Source of the DNA: Bacillus sp. JCM 19041
GTDB lineage: Bacteria; Bacillota; Bacilli; Bacillales; Bacillaceae_D
DNA length: 64,000 bases
NCBI GenBank assembly: GCA_001310375.1
Contig: BAXC01000002.1
Location: 1 to 64,000 of the forward strand
Direction of reading: 5' to 3'
Part shown: positions 1 to 9,265 of the stretch, one piece after another
Layout: every line of letters begins with the position of its first letter
How positions within the stretch are numbered: the stretch's first letter is position 1
Notes under the pieces: generated by a model
The model's database searches: none
Told to the model about the DNA's origin: nothing
What the model saw: only the letters and a program-made list of their open reading frames with translations
Translations under genes and position numbers: made by a program

Positions 1-485
1 GACAACAGAGAATGCACCCCACGCGTGAAGACCCCAGTGGAACACACCATAACGCAAACCAATTTCAGCGGCGTCGGCGGCGTCGCCTGGGAGATCAAAT
101 AGATAACCAGGAGGGGGGTCTAAGTAATAAAGAACTGGTTCAGCGACACCAAAAAATACAAAGCCAACCCCAAGACCTGCTGCAAAAAGCATACCGACCC
201 ACGAAATAAATGAGTGTTCCGGTCTATCCGTGTCTTTACCGAGCGAAGTTTGCCGAATGGAGTAACTGCGACGACAAAGCCGAATAAAATAAATACACTT
301 GCGATGGTCATATAGAACCAACCGAAATTGGTAATGATCCAATCAAGTGCGAAAGTAGCGGTCTCTCCGAGATGGGAGGGACTAATAATTCCCCAAACTA
401 CAAATAATGTAATAATAATCGCTGAAGTATAGAGTACAAATGATGAACTATTCTCTTTAATACCTGTTGATGTCTTATCTGACAT
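1..485 (-). pseudogene. BCCT family (betaine/carnitine/choline) transporter, N-terminal part, frameshifted, runs off the window
   Basis: N-terminal portion of a sodium-coupled BCCT carrier, a membrane protein that imports compatible solutes such as glycine betaine. Reading from the ATG at 485, the first hydrophobic helices end in a stretch like the FGKLRLGKD region of the family. The frame breaks near 241-247, where one G appears lost from a GGG run. It resumes with typical BCCT text (SWVGMLFAAGLGVGFVF, GVAEPVLYYLDPPPG) and ends in YGVFHWGLHAWGAFSVV at the window edge. The ATG at 485 is preferred over the GTG at 494 because AAAGG sits about 8 bases before it. A role in salt adaptation fits the ectoine genes at the other end of the window. 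The break is probably a sequencing error. Confidence 0.85.
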
Positions 486-552
486 ACGCAACACCTTTCT
501 ATGTATATATAGTATGTAAAAAATATGTTGCTAAACAGCATATTAAAAATAT

Positions 553-578
553 GTACCCGATTCAACTGTGTTTTTAAC
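553..578 (-). promoter_or_regulatory. sigma-B-like promoter candidate for the BCCT gene
   Basis: On the minus strand GTTAAA-N14-GGGTAC, one mismatch per box from the sigma-B consensus GTTTAA-N12-14-GGGTAT, ends 67 bases before the BCCT start. The gene-free stretch 486-804 otherwise holds an imperfect hairpin (about 521-543) in the BCCT leader and the ribosome binding site of the hydrolase on the other strand. Moderate support only. Confidence 0.4.
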
Positions 579-804
579 GTCGAATTTAAAAATGGTGATG
601 TGATGCCTTATTCTATCTCTAAATAACTGGAATTAATGATGTCTATACACACCTCGAGTCATATTTAAAAAAAGGAAGAATCTTGTCGATAAAAAGGGGC
701 GAAAACCGCGTTGACATTCTGCTTGGAGAGGAGTAAGATTCGTCTTAGACTTCAAAAAATATGGTTTTTACCATTCAGTTTAACGACAAAGGAGATAAAT
801 CATC

Positions 805-1667
805 ATGGAAAGAGGCATCGCTTCTTTTACGTATTCAGACAGCACGTTAGAATACTCGATTACGGGAGAAGGAGATCCGATTTTATACTTGCATGGTGGG
901 CATTCAAGTTGCTAGAACAGCTTGGTTTGGAAGAGCTTGTTGAACAAGGATATTCTGTAATCGTACCTTCAAGAGCAGGGTACGGGCGTACCTCAAAAAA
1001 AATTGGTCAATCACTGCAAACAGCATGTGCATTTTATATCGAACTATTAAATGAACTTCATATTGATCAGGTTCATTTAATTGCTGCCTCGACTGGGGGT
1101 CCATCTGGAATTCATTTAGCAAGCCATTATCCAGAACGAATTAAATCATTTACACTGCAAGGGGCAATTACAAAACCGTGGAAGGAAGCTCGGTTTCGTG
1201 ATGTGTTTCTTAGTAGATGTTTATTTCAACCATATATTGAAAAGTTGGTTTGGAAAGGTGTGTCATCGGTCACTCGCTTTTCACCCGATTGGGCTTTTAA
1301 AACAATCGCACCAGCTTATAGCACGTTGCCATACGAAGAAATAAAGCAACGTACGCTTCCTCGTGATTGGTATTTATTTGACCGCATGACAGAGTTCCAG
1401 CGGTCACGTCATGGATTTATAATTGATATGCACCAAATTCGGAACTCCTTGCAGGAGGAACTTGATGCCATCACTGTACCGACATTGATTGTTCACAGTA
1501 TCAATGATGCAATTGTTCCACTTGAGCATGCCGAATATGCAAATGGACATATTCGGTCTTCTAAGCTACTATGCCTTGATACATGGGGGCATTTAGTCTG
1601 TCTTGGAAAAGGTTCTGAACGACATTCTGAAGAATTAATTGGATTTTTAAACCAATATTCTGCTTAA
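805..1667 (+). pseudogene. alpha/beta hydrolase fold protein, frameshifted near its N-terminus
   Basis: Cytoplasmic alpha/beta hydrolase of about 287 residues. The start is ATG 805, with AAAGGAGAT 8 bases upstream; it begins MERGIASFTYSDSTLEYS and reaches the oxyanion-loop HGG before a stop at about 913. The frame then shifts and continues EQLGLEELVEQGYSVIVPSRAGYGRT to the end. The nucleophile elbow is AASTGG, with Ala where the usual first Gly of G-x-S-x-G stands. The acid segment is VHSINDAIVPLEHAE and the catalytic His lies in WGHLV. The substrate cannot be told from sequence. A longer open frame starting at 711 is not real, because its first 60 residues are out of frame with the family. 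The single indel near 912 is likely an assembly error. Confidence 0.75.
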
Positions 1668-1700
1668 CCGTATGGCTATCAAGCCATACGGATTTTTTTT
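1668..1700 (+). terminator. Rho-independent terminator after the hydrolase
   Basis: Perfect 10-bp stem CCGTATGGCT / AGCCATACGG with a 4-base loop, followed by a run of eight T. It starts right after the stop codon. Confidence 0.93.
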
Positions 1701-1897
1701 ATAGCAATTTTAGTATTTAAATAATTCCAATTCGCATTGACAGTCAAGAATTGTTTTTTTAAGCTGAATATTGTCGGTTCTATTTGGGTGATTTAAGCTT
1801 TTTAACGAAAAGTGCAAACATTTTCATGAATTGGGAATAGTAAAAGGGACACAGCACGTTGAGATAAACATAGAAAAACAACAACTGGGAGGTTTCT

Positions 1898-3112
1898 ATG
1901 CAATTTTTATGGGGTTTGATGGGAGTTGTCGTTTTACTTGGGATCGCTTTTTTACTTTCTTCAAATAAGAAAGCGATTAATTGGAGAACGATTTTGGGTG
2001 CGCTAGTACTTCAAATATTATTTGCTTTTATTGTGTTGTGGACAGACTGGGGAAGTGCAGCGCTTACTTTCGTGACATCAGCGGTCCAACAGGCAATTGA
2101 TACGTCTGCGGCAGGAATTGATATGTTATTTGGTGGTGTATTACAAGGTGAAGGGGTAGGGAACGTCTTTGCTTTTCAAGTGTTGCCGATCATTATTTTC
2201 TTCTCTGCTGTTATCAGCATCCTATATCACTTTGGCATTATGCAGTTTATTGTCAAGCATCTAGGAGGCTGGATTTCACGCTTACTTGGGACAAGTAGAG
2301 CTGAATCCATCTCAGCAACTGGGAATATTTTTGTCGGACAAACAGAAGCGCCCCTTTTGATAAAACCTTATTTAGGAAGAATGACCAAGTCTGAAATGTT
2401 TGCGGTCATGACTGGCGGTATGGCGACCGTTGCTGGTTCAGTAATGGCTGGGATTTCACAAATGGGTATACCCCTTGAGTATTTAATCGCGGCAACATTT
2501 ATGTCTGCTCCGGGCGGGTTATTGATGGCTAAGATGTTAATGCCGGAAACAGAAGTAAGTGAAACAAAAGATAAAATTGATTTCAAAGTAGAGAAAACGT
2601 CAACGAATGTCATTGATGCGGCATCGAACGGTGCACTTGACGGCTTGAAGCTTGCATTAAATGTTGGGGCTATGTTAATTGCGTTTGTATCAATTATCGC
2701 GTTAATTAACCTCATATTAGGTACAGTCGGTGGTTGGTTTGGTTACGCCATTACACTTGAAGAAATTTTAGGCTACATTTTCTCTCCGATGGCTTGGTTA
2801 ATTGGTGTACCATGGAATGAAGCGGTTCAAGCAGGGTCATTTATCGGGCAGAAAACAATCATTAATGAATTCATTGGATTTGATGCATTAATGTCGTCAG
2901 CGGGAGATATTTCAGAGCGGACATTTGTTATTGCAAGCTTTGCTCTATGTGGGTTTGCTAACATCAGTTCCGTCGCAATACTACTTGGTGGTTTAGGTGG
3001 TATGGTTCCAGAACGTCGTCCTCTAATCGCGAAGTACGGTGTAAAAGCACTGATTGCCGCAACCTTGGTTAACTTAATGAACGCAGCAATTGCAGGAATG
3101 TTAATTGGATAA
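1898..3112 (+). CDS. nupC: NupC-type concentrative nucleoside transporter (CNT family)
   Basis: Inner-membrane, cation-coupled nucleoside importer of 404 residues, the usual length for bacterial CNT proteins. The N-terminus has three hydrophobic helices. The central core carries the family signature GNIFVGQTEAPLLIKPYL (near residues 143-160) followed by MTGGMATVAGSVMAG and PGGLLMAKML. The C-terminal core contains GFANISSVAILLGGLGGMVPERR, split here as the ALCGFANISS and GGLGGMVPERR motifs. The ribosome binding site GGGAGG lies just before ATG 1898. The gene is monocistronic and ends in its own terminator. It belongs to the group of Bacillus NupC/YutK/NupG paralogues; the exact nucleoside preference is not readable. 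Confidence 0.95.
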   Translation: MQFLWGLMGVVVLLGIAFLLSSNKKAINWRTILGALVLQILFAFIVLWTDWGSAALTFVTSAVQQAIDTSAAGIDMLFGGVLQGEGVGNVFAFQVLPIIIFFSAVISILYHFGIMQFIVKHLGGWISRLLGTSRAESISATGNIFVGQTEAPLLIKPYLGRMTKSEMFAVMTGGMATVAGSVMAGISQMGIPLEYLIAATFMSAPGGLLMAKMLMPETEVSETKDKIDFKVEKTSTNVIDAASNGALDGLKLALNVGAMLIAFVSIIALINLILGTVGGWFGYAITLEEILGYIFSPMAWLIGVPWNEAVQAGSFIGQKTIINEFIGFDALMSSAGDISERTFVIASFALCGFANISSVAILLGGLGGMVPERRPLIAKYGVKALIAATLVNLMNAAIAGMLIG

Positions 3113-3118
3113 ATAAAC

Positions 3119-3147
3119 AAAGGCAGCCTTGGGCTGCCTTTGTTTGT
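3119..3147 (+). terminator. Rho-independent terminator after nupC
   Basis: Stem AAAGGCAGCC / GGCTGCCTTT with a 3-base loop followed by TGTTTGTT. Confidence 0.88.
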
Positions 3148-3326
3148 TCAGACTGTAAACAAAATGTCTCTGGATGGCTGTCAAAACAAGACTTTTAGTA
3201 TAAATTATCATAATCGGTGTTGTTTTTCTTTACGTTTTTTGGCGATGCTTCTACTACATATGGGCGGAGAGCTTATTAAACTATATGCTGATGCTCAGTA
3301 GCCTTAGAAAAAACGAAGATGAGCCA

Positions 3327-3355
3327 GCGGAAATCGAAGTGCATGTGGGAGCGGG
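3327..3355 (+). repeat. Decayed copy of a Bacillaceae-type intergenic repeat
   Basis: The core GCGGAAAtCGAAGTG-N6-GGAGCGGG matches, with few differences, the core GCGGAAAgCGAAGTG-N7-GGAGCGGG of the longer element at 31511-31630. The surrounding 3148-3440 has no supportable gene. Confidence 0.45.
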
Positions 3356-3440
3356 GCAAAAGAGCAAGCACTTTGTTGTGCTTTAGGATATAAGTAGCTA
3401 GAATAAAAGCTGTATCCAAGGATGTAAAAGAGGTGATTAG

Positions 3441-3914
3441 ATGGATTTGAAAATCGTAAAGGCTCTGAAAGTAGATGCCGAAGCAATTCTACATGTACAG
3501 AAGCTTGCATATAGAAGCGAAGCGGAGATTTACAATGATTATTCGATCTTACCGCTACAAGAAACAGTAAGTGATGTGGAGAATGCGTTCTCAGAGTACA
3601 CGATCTTAAAAGCAGTATCAGGTAATGGGGAAGTTTCCGGATCTGTTCGTGCTAAAAAAGAGAATGACCAGGTCTCAATCGCTAAATTGATGGTACATCC
3701 AGATTGGCAAAATTACGGTATTGGACGGAAGTTGATGGAAGCGATTGAACGGGAAGTACCAGGAAGGCGCTACTCATTGTTTACTGGTAGCAAAAGTGTA
3801 AAGAATCTGGCGCTTTATCAAAAGCTGGGATATCAGATTTATAAAGAAGGGCAATTATCTGGTGAAAATACTGTGTTTGCATTTATGGAGAAGACGACAA
3901 GCAGTCATGTGTAA
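3441..3914 (+). CDS. GNAT family N-acetyltransferase
   Basis: A 157-residue single-domain acetyltransferase of the GCN5-related family. Motif A (acetyl-CoA pyrophosphate loop) reads KLMVHPDWQNYGIGRKLMEAIE, with the Q-x-x-G-I-G-x-K/R-L core near residues 90-100. The C-terminal SVKNLALYQKLGYQIYKE is the usual motif-B tail. AGGTGAT precedes ATG 3441. The acceptor substrate cannot be told. The gene has its own terminator. Confidence 0.85.
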   Translation: MDLKIVKALKVDAEAILHVQKLAYRSEAEIYNDYSILPLQETVSDVENAFSEYTILKAVSGNGEVSGSVRAKKENDQVSIAKLMVHPDWQNYGIGRKLMEAIEREVPGRRYSLFTGSKSVKNLALYQKLGYQIYKEGQLSGENTVFAFMEKTTSSHV

Positions 3915-3938
3915 GAGCACATGACTGCTTGTTTTTTT
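3899..3938 (+). terminator. Rho-independent terminator of the GNAT gene
   Basis: Perfect 13-bp stem AAGCAGTCATGTG / CACATGACTGCTT with a 6-base loop, then G and seven T. Its left arm overlaps the last codons. Confidence 0.93.
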
Positions 3939-4010
3939 ATGGGAGTCAATATGTTATAAAAACGTGCATAAGCATGATGAGAGGTCGGAGGAGAAAAGAG
4001 GTTCGTTCAT

Positions 4011-4532
4011 ATGAACAAAACCGTTTATAAATCTGCGAGAGGTGAGTGGCTTTCGTTTGATGATGTATTTTTGCAGATTAAAGCGTTTATGTTAAGCAAT
4101 CCCCAGTTTGACTATAAAGTGATGGTAGGAACGGATTCGCAGGTACATGCTCGCTCTACGACATTTGTGACGGGAGTTGTTGTACAACGAATTGGGAATG
4201 GAACGTGGACTTGTGCGAAAAAGGTAAATGTCGAAAGAAATATGACAAATCTATATGAACGAATCTCACAAGAAACAGCTTTTACAGAAGAGGTGCTTTC
4301 GGAGTTTACAGAATCGCACAAATTAAAGCTCGTTAATATTGTCTTGCCTTACCTTTACAAAGGAGCCGATCTCCAATTTGAAGCCCATTTAGATATAGGC
4401 TCAAGTGATCGGAACAGAACGAGAGCATATGTGAAGGAAATGAGGTCTCGAATTGAAGCACTGGGTTTTAAGGCGTCTATAAAACCAAATGCCTTTGTGG
4501 CGAGCAGTTATGCAAACCGATATACAAAATAG
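4011..4532 (+). CDS. ykuK: YkuK family protein (DUF458), RNase H-like fold
   Basis: A 173-residue cytoplasmic protein resembling Bacillus subtilis YkuK. Family hallmarks are VMVGTDSQVH near residues 39-48 (a D-S acidic motif suited to metal binding in an RNase H-like fold), TFVTGVVV, and the C-terminal KPNAFVASSYANRYTK. The reaction is not known. The start is ATG 4011, downstream of GGAGGAGAAAAGAGG. A short GC-rich imperfect hairpin (about 4534-4556) follows the stop. It is convergent with the coat gene. Confidence 0.85.
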   Translation: MNKTVYKSARGEWLSFDDVFLQIKAFMLSNPQFDYKVMVGTDSQVHARSTTFVTGVVVQRIGNGTWTCAKKVNVERNMTNLYERISQETAFTEEVLSEFTESHKLKLVNIVLPYLYKGADLQFEAHLDIGSSDRNRTRAYVKEMRSRIEALGFKASIKPNAFVASSYANRYTK

Positions 4533-4540
4533 CCCCCCGC

Positions 4541-4786
4541 TTAGCGAGGAGGCCTTTGCATTCGATTCATGCGTTGTAAGTGTTGCGGAAATGGCTCTCT
4601 TTTTTCACGTATAATAGCTGATTGGTTGTGAGGAAAGCTATGCACGTGGCGATAGACTTTATTTGTGACGTAATGGGTTAAGACTGGTTGTATCTCTTGG
4701 ACAACATACTCTTCTATATGCTCTTGGTAAGGTCGGTGAGTAGGTTTGTGATGCGTTGGCTCGAATAGTGGATGTTTGCGGAACAT
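4541..4786 (-). CDS. cotD: CotD-like inner spore coat protein
   Basis: An 81-residue His- and Pro-rich protein (HHKPTHRPYQEHIEEY, then VYRHVHSFPHNQS). The block T-N-x-V-x-R-H-V-H-x-F-P-H-x-x-S resembles the conserved H-Y-F-P-H-T segment of CotD proteins of the Bacillus coat. It lacks the Cys-rich ends of B. subtilis CotD. GGAGAGGGGG precedes the ATG at 4786. A near-perfect sigma-K promoter lies upstream (4812-4839), which fits mother-cell expression late in sporulation. The family call rests on composition and one motif; the promoter strengthens it. Confidence 0.75.
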   Translation of the reverse strand: MFRKHPLFEPTHHKPTHRPYQEHIEEYVVQEIQPVLTHYVTNKVYRHVHSFPHNQSAIIREKREPFPQHLQRMNRMQRPPR

Positions 4787-4811
4787 TTCTTTTCCCCCTC
4801 TCCTATGGAAG

Positions 4812-4839
4812 TAGTTTATGTAGTATTGATCCAGTTTGT
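4812..4839 (-). promoter_or_regulatory. Sigma-K promoter of the cotD-like gene
   Basis: Minus strand AC-N17-CATAAACTA, an exact match to the sigma-K consensus AC-N17-CATANNNTA, about 25 bases upstream of the start codon and just before the ribosome binding site. Confidence 0.75.
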
Positions 4840-4852
4840 TTGGGCAAGAGAA

Positions 4853-4890
4853 AAGCGTGTATCTCCAATTGGAGATACACGCTTGTTTTT
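4853..4890 (-). terminator. Terminator of the AI-2E family permease gene (works in either direction)
   Basis: Perfect 12-bp stem GCGTGTATCTCC / GGAGATACACGC with an AATT loop, flanked by TTTT on the minus side and TTGTTTTT on the plus side. It lies immediately after the permease stop. Confidence 0.9.
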
Positions 4891-4893
4891 ACA

Positions 4894-5984
4894 CTACGCT
4901 TTTGTTGTCTTGGAACGCATTCTGATGCGAATTAATCGATACGTATGTTGAACAATGACTTTACCGACAGCGTATGTTGGAACAGCTAGCAAGATGCCGA
5001 TGAATCCAGCCAACTGACTGGCAACAAGGAGTACAAAAATAATGGTTAACGGGTGAACTGAAAGTTGTCTGCCCATGATTTGTGGAGAAATGACATTACT
5101 TTCAACTTGTTGAATAATGACAACTCCTAATATAACGGCAAGAGCTAGGAAAGGAGAATCGAATAAGGCGACAACAACCGCTGGAGCGGTCCCAATCCAT
5201 GGCCGATAAAAGGAATGACGTTTGTAAATAAAGCGACAAGCGCTAAGATCAAAGCGTAATCAAGGCCTATAATGAGATAAAAAATCAAACAAAGAACCCC
5301 AACACAAGCACTGACTAGAATCTGCCTTGTATATACCACTTAGGCATTGTCTAAATCACTTAAAACACGGTTTCCTTCTTCTTGCTCTCTCGCAGGAAAT
5401 TGGTTAATAACCATCATCGGAGCTTTTTTTCCATCTTTCAACATATAGAAAAGCACAAATGGAATAATGACTGCGACGATAACAACATTAGCGACAGCGC
5501 CAATAAATGAGCCGATGCTATCAATAATTGATTCAATATAGCCTTCCAGATTTTCTGTGATTGTACTGGACAAGTCATTCAAAGAGAAATTTGTGAACTC
5601 AAGTAGATTTTGAAAAGCTTGTTGTTCCTGTAGATTCATGAAGAAGTCTTGAATTGTATTCGCGTACCTTGGCACATTGTTCACAAAGGTCATTATCTGA
5701 CTCTGAATAATTGGTCCTATGTATAGAATTCCTGCAGTAGCTAATCCGATTAAAACAAGGAAGACAATGAGAATTGATACACCGCGGTGTATCTTCCTAC
5801 TTAATATATTAACGAACGGTCTTAACAAGTAATAAATGATAAGCGCGATTACGATTGGCGCAAACAATGTTTGAAACAAAACAGCAATCGGTCTAAAAAT
5901 AAAATTAACTAAGGATCCTAAATAGATAATAAGAAAAATAACAATGATCCAGCAGGCAAACCGAAATGCTTTGCTATCCATCAT
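4894..5984 (-). pseudogene. AI-2E family (PerM/UPF0118) membrane permease, frameshifted
   Basis: Multi-pass membrane protein of about 363 residues in the AI-2E/PerM family, whose members act as autoinducer exporters or ion antiporters. The N-terminal part (5984-5340) has three helices, a soluble middle and the hallmark PFVLFYMLKDG. The following part reads GLDYALILALVALFTNVIPFIG, and the last (from about 5200) GTAPAVVVALFDSPFL, QIMGRQLSVHPLTIIFVLL and ASQLAGFIGILLAVP. Breaks lie near 5340 (several one-base losses within about 30 bases) and near 5205 (one C lost from CCC). AAGGAGG precedes ATG 5984. Substrate unknown. The breaks look like sequencing errors. Confidence 0.88.
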
Positions 5985-6154
5985 GAGTGGTATCCTCCTT
6001 CTTCCTACGTGCTAAATTCAAAAGTAAATGGTAAGAGTACTATACCACAAATCTGTTGAAAACCAACGAATAACCTAATCGTGTCGCTCCATCCTCGTTT
6101 GGATAAACATGTTTCGGGAATAGGACAGTACTATGAGGAATGAGGATGATATCG

Positions 6155-7683
6155 ATGCGGATCGTAACAGGTGTAGAAATGGCCAGTGTCGAAGCGATCA
6201 CAATAAATAAAATCGGGCTTCCAGGTGCTGTGTTAATGGAGAACGCTGGCCGTGAAATTGCTCGTAAATTAATCCAATTATATGGGAAGAAGAAGTGCTA
6301 TCTCATTGTAATTGGTGGTGGTAATAATGGTGGAGATGGCTTTGTTGTTGCCGTATGCTTCAAGAACAAGGTGTCTCAGTTATTACAACGATCATCCCTA
6401 ATGAGTGTCGTTATGAAGGTGATGCGAAGCTTCATAAACGAATTTATGAACAAAGCGGGTACAGGTGGAAATACTGGAGAGAATTAGAGAAAAATTGGGC
6501 GGAAACATTATGTGATGTTGATATCATTATTGATGCAATGCTTGGGACTGGAACCAAAGGGGAAGTGACTCAACCATACGAATCGATTATAAAAATGATT
6601 AATACCGCTCAGAAAGAAACAGTCTCGATTGATTTACCAAGTGGAATCCCTACAGATGAATCTCCAATGGGGAACGTAGCCATTAAAGCTGATCGGACGT
6701 TTATTTTACAATTGATGAAGTTAAGTTATTACTTGGAAAGAAAAAAACCGTTTTTTGGAAAAACGGAAGTATTGCCTATCGGAATTCCCCCGGCGACTTT
6801 TCAACATCTTGAAACGCAGAGGTGCATATGGGGTAAGGAAGAGGCAATTCATAGCTGGAAAAAACAAGATGCTTTCAGACATAAAGGTCGAAATGGGCGA
6901 GTGGGCATTATTGCAGGGAGTCGAAATATGCCAGGTGCAGCGGCACTTGCTGCTGAAGCGGTATAAGAAGTGGCGCAGGGTTGACTACGATAGGAACGGT
7001 GGAAGAAAATATCGGGTCGATCGCAAGCATTCGAAAGAAGCAATGTTTGTAGCGCTAAGCCAAAAAGAGGGGTTTTTAAATCCAACCGATAAAGAGTTGT
7101 TTCTTTTTATAAGGGCAAACAAGTTATCGCAACTGGACCAGGAATTGGAAGGTCGCCTGAAACGTCAAACATGATTGCTCATTTAATCAAACACTTCGAG
7201 GGAATACTTGTACTTGATGCGGATGCGCTGTTTTTTGTGCCAGAATACATTGAGCTAATTTATGACCGTAAATTCCCGCTAGTACTGACGCCTCACCTTG
7301 GAGAGATGGGACAATTAATTGGAGAATCTGCAGACTATGTAAATCAAAAGAGGTTTGATGTCGCTGAAGGATATGTGCAAGATCATCGGCTTCATCTAGT
7401 ATTAAAAGGGCCAAATACGATTGTCGCCATACCGAATGGGTTTATTACTGTTAATGAATCAGGTAATGCTGGATTAGCAAAAGGCGGTTCCGGTGATGTG
7501 TTAACAGGCATTATTACCGCATTAGCTGCTAGACAACCTCTGCAAATTGCCTTATCGACCGCTGTCTTTATGCACGGGTATACTGCAGATTTATTGTTGA
7601 AAGATGGTGCGTCTATTGACGGAATGGTACCTAGTGATATTATTAATGGACTTTCAAAAGCATACAAGTTATTTGAAGCTTAA
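6155..7683 (+). pseudogene. nnr: Bifunctional NAD(P)H-hydrate epimerase / ADP-dependent NAD(P)HX dehydratase, several frameshifts
   Basis: Metabolite-repair enzyme that epimerises and dehydrates damaged NAD(P)H hydrates. The N-terminal YjeF_N epimerase half begins MRIVTGVEMASVEA and contains PGAVLMENAGREIA and GGGNNGGDGFV. The C-terminal ribokinase-like dehydratase half has GIIAGSRNMPGAAALAAEAV, VLDADALFF, LTPHLGEMGQLIG and the ADP/catalytic motif GNAGLAKGGSGDVLTG. Total length of about 510 residues matches the fused enzymes. At least four frame changes (near 6350, 6970, 7035 and 7105) interrupt one otherwise collinear protein. ATG 6155 is chosen because GAGGATG precedes it at workable spacing. 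A housekeeping gene this broken argues for assembly error. Confidence 0.9.
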
Positions 7684-7838
7684 TAAAACTGGCAAAGGAA
7701 ACTAGTACAAGACACCATGGGATTGTGCTGGTTTTCATATTGCTACAAATTATTTAGATGAATAACGTGTTTTCTTTGGATCAATGTTGAGAATAATACA
7801 TAGGACAATATTCGAATATAATCAAAAGGAGAATGAAG

Positions 7839-8444
7839 ATGAAAAAATGGCAACTATCAATAGCTGCGACAGTAGCTGCTCTGGCTCTGGCTGGTTGCAA
7901 TCAAGGTGAGGAAGAACCGGCACCAACAACTGAACCTGATATGAATGAAGAACAAGAACCAAACACTGAAGCAGATAATAACCAGAATCAAATAAATATG
8001 AATGGTTTTCAGGTTGATTTAGAAACAGCGATTGCGGAATTTGAACAAGCTTATCCTGGCGCCTCGATCACAGCGATCGATTTTGATTCTGACCTTAGTA
8101 CGTGGAGATATGAAATCGAAGGTGTGGACGATGAGACAGAATATGAGCTATATGTTGATGCGGAAACTGGAGATGTGTCGAATGAACGAGAAGAAGCTTT
8201 AGATGCAGAGGATGCAGGTGGAACTGAACTTGAGAAAGAGGCGCTTGATCTTGAAGGGCTTTTAAATCCCCAAGAAGCAATTGACATTGCTTTGGCAGAA
8301 ACAGAAGGGATAGTTGATGGTTGGAAGTTGGACCGAGAGAATGACACGACTTATTATGAAGTAACGATTGAGACGGATAATGAGGACTTTGAGGTCAAAA
8401 TAGATGCTAGTTCTGGGGATGTTATTGAAACGGAACAAGATTAA
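7839..8444 (+). CDS. Lipoprotein with two PepSY domains
   Basis: Exported lipoprotein of about 201 residues. A lipobox (ALALAGC) ends a classic signal peptide, followed by an acidic, disordered linker rich in E, P, N and Q. Two PepSY domains follow, each ending in the typical D-x-x-x-G-x-V hairpin (YVDAETGDVSN and KIDASSGDVIE). PepSY proteins often inhibit peptidases or act in the cell envelope; the partner here is unknown. ATG 7839 is preferred over ATG 7833 because AAAAGGA is 8 bases upstream of it. Confidence 0.88.
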   Translation: MKKWQLSIAATVAALALAGCNQGEEEPAPTTEPDMNEEQEPNTEADNNQNQINMNGFQVDLETAIAEFEQAYPGASITAIDFDSDLSTWRYEIEGVDDETEYELYVDAETGDVSNEREEALDAEDAGGTELEKEALDLEGLLNPQEAIDIALAETEGIVDGWKLDRENDTTYYEVTIETDNEDFEVKIDASSGDVIETEQD

Positions 8445-8450
8445 TGTACA

Positions 8451-8480
8451 AAGGAGTGCCCTTAAAGGCGCTCCTTATTT
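8451..8480 (+). terminator. Probable terminator after the PepSY lipoprotein gene
   Basis: Stem AAGGAGtGCC / GGCgCTCCTT (one internal mismatch) with a 6-base loop and a short weak ATTTA tail. Confidence 0.5.
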
Positions 8481-8590
8481 ACATTGACGAATGATTATAT
8501 AAGAATTAAGACTAGAAAGAAAATTATATTGCGCTTGCGTCATTCTATGCTTACGATAATGGAACAGGTATAGAAGGTGAGGTACTTCGA

Positions 8591-9265
8591 ATGGATACAC
8601 ATTTGTTTTTATTTGGTGGCGGTCCCCCCTTTATGTCAGGTTTGGCTAAACATTTTGCCTCTCTAGTAGGAGACAAAGGCAGGCGATGCTCCGTTTTATT
8701 TATAGGTCGTCAGGGGTGGGAAGAATATCGATTAAATTATATGAGAGAACTTGAACAATATGGTTTTGAGTTTGTTTTTTTGCCCTTGCCAGTTACGTTG
8801 ACCCGTGAAGTGCTTGATGAGTTGCAAAAAAGTGAAGCCATTATTATAGGAGGCGGTGTAACAGATCGTTACATAGACGAAATTGTGGAGACATCTATTG
8901 GGGAAGAGATAAAACGTCTTTTTAAAGAGGGAAAACCAGTTGCAGGGTTTTCTGCTGGAGCACTACTCAGTATGGAAGAAAGCATTCTCTCGCCTAGAGA
9001 CAATGATGAACATATAATGAAGCGCCGTAAGGGATTAGGTTTAATGGGAAACACCGCTGTGGCTGTCCATTACAGTGAATGGGAAGAAGAAGCTCACTTG
9101 CTTGAAGTTGCTACTCGTTTTAAGAAAAAGAACAATTACGGGATCGATGAACGAACAGGGATGTATGTGCGAAATGACGTTATTCAGGCAATTGAAGGAC
9201 GCGGTGTATATGAAGTGAAGGATGGTCAAATTGGTTTAGTGGAGTGTGAAAAATGGAACAGCTAA
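8591..9265 (+). CDS. Peptidase S51 (dipeptidase E / cyanophycinase-like) family protein
   Basis: A 224-residue cytosolic serine hydrolase with the class I glutamine-amidotransferase-like fold. It begins with LFLFGGGPPFM, has the IIGGGVTDRY loop near residues 85-95 and the nucleophile elbow GFSAGALLS near residue 118, where Ser replaces the Cys of glutamine amidotransferases. The S51 family includes Asp-dipeptidase PepE and cyanophycinases; the true substrate is not readable. The start follows GGTGAGG. The last 13 bases overlap the next acetyltransferase gene, suggesting translational coupling. Confidence 0.8.
   Translation: MDTHLFLFGGGPPFMSGLAKHFASLVGDKGRRCSVLFIGRQGWEEYRLNYMRELEQYGFEFVFLPLPVTLTREVLDELQKSEAIIIGGGVTDRYIDEIVETSIGEEIKRLFKEGKPVAGFSAGALLSMEESILSPRDNDEHIMKRRKGLGLMGNTAVAVHYSEWEEEAHLLEVATRFKKKNNYGIDERTGMYVRNDVIQAIEGRGVYEVKDGQIGLVECEKWNS

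Noticed and set aside
711..804. Longer open frame upstream of the hydrolase ATG
   Set aside because: It is a different frame from the conserved N-terminus beginning at ATG 805, which has a good ribosome binding site; the upstream residues resemble nothing.
2368..3120. Antisense open frames inside nupC
   Set aside because: They are shadows of a strongly conserved transporter gene and lack ribosome binding sites.
3240..3300. Short frame MGGELIKLYADAQ as a small gene
   Set aside because: Thirteen codons without a ribosome binding site or terminator.
8051..8347. Ser-rich antisense open frame opposite the PepSY lipoprotein
   Set aside because: Composition is the mirror of an acidic coding strand, with no start signal.
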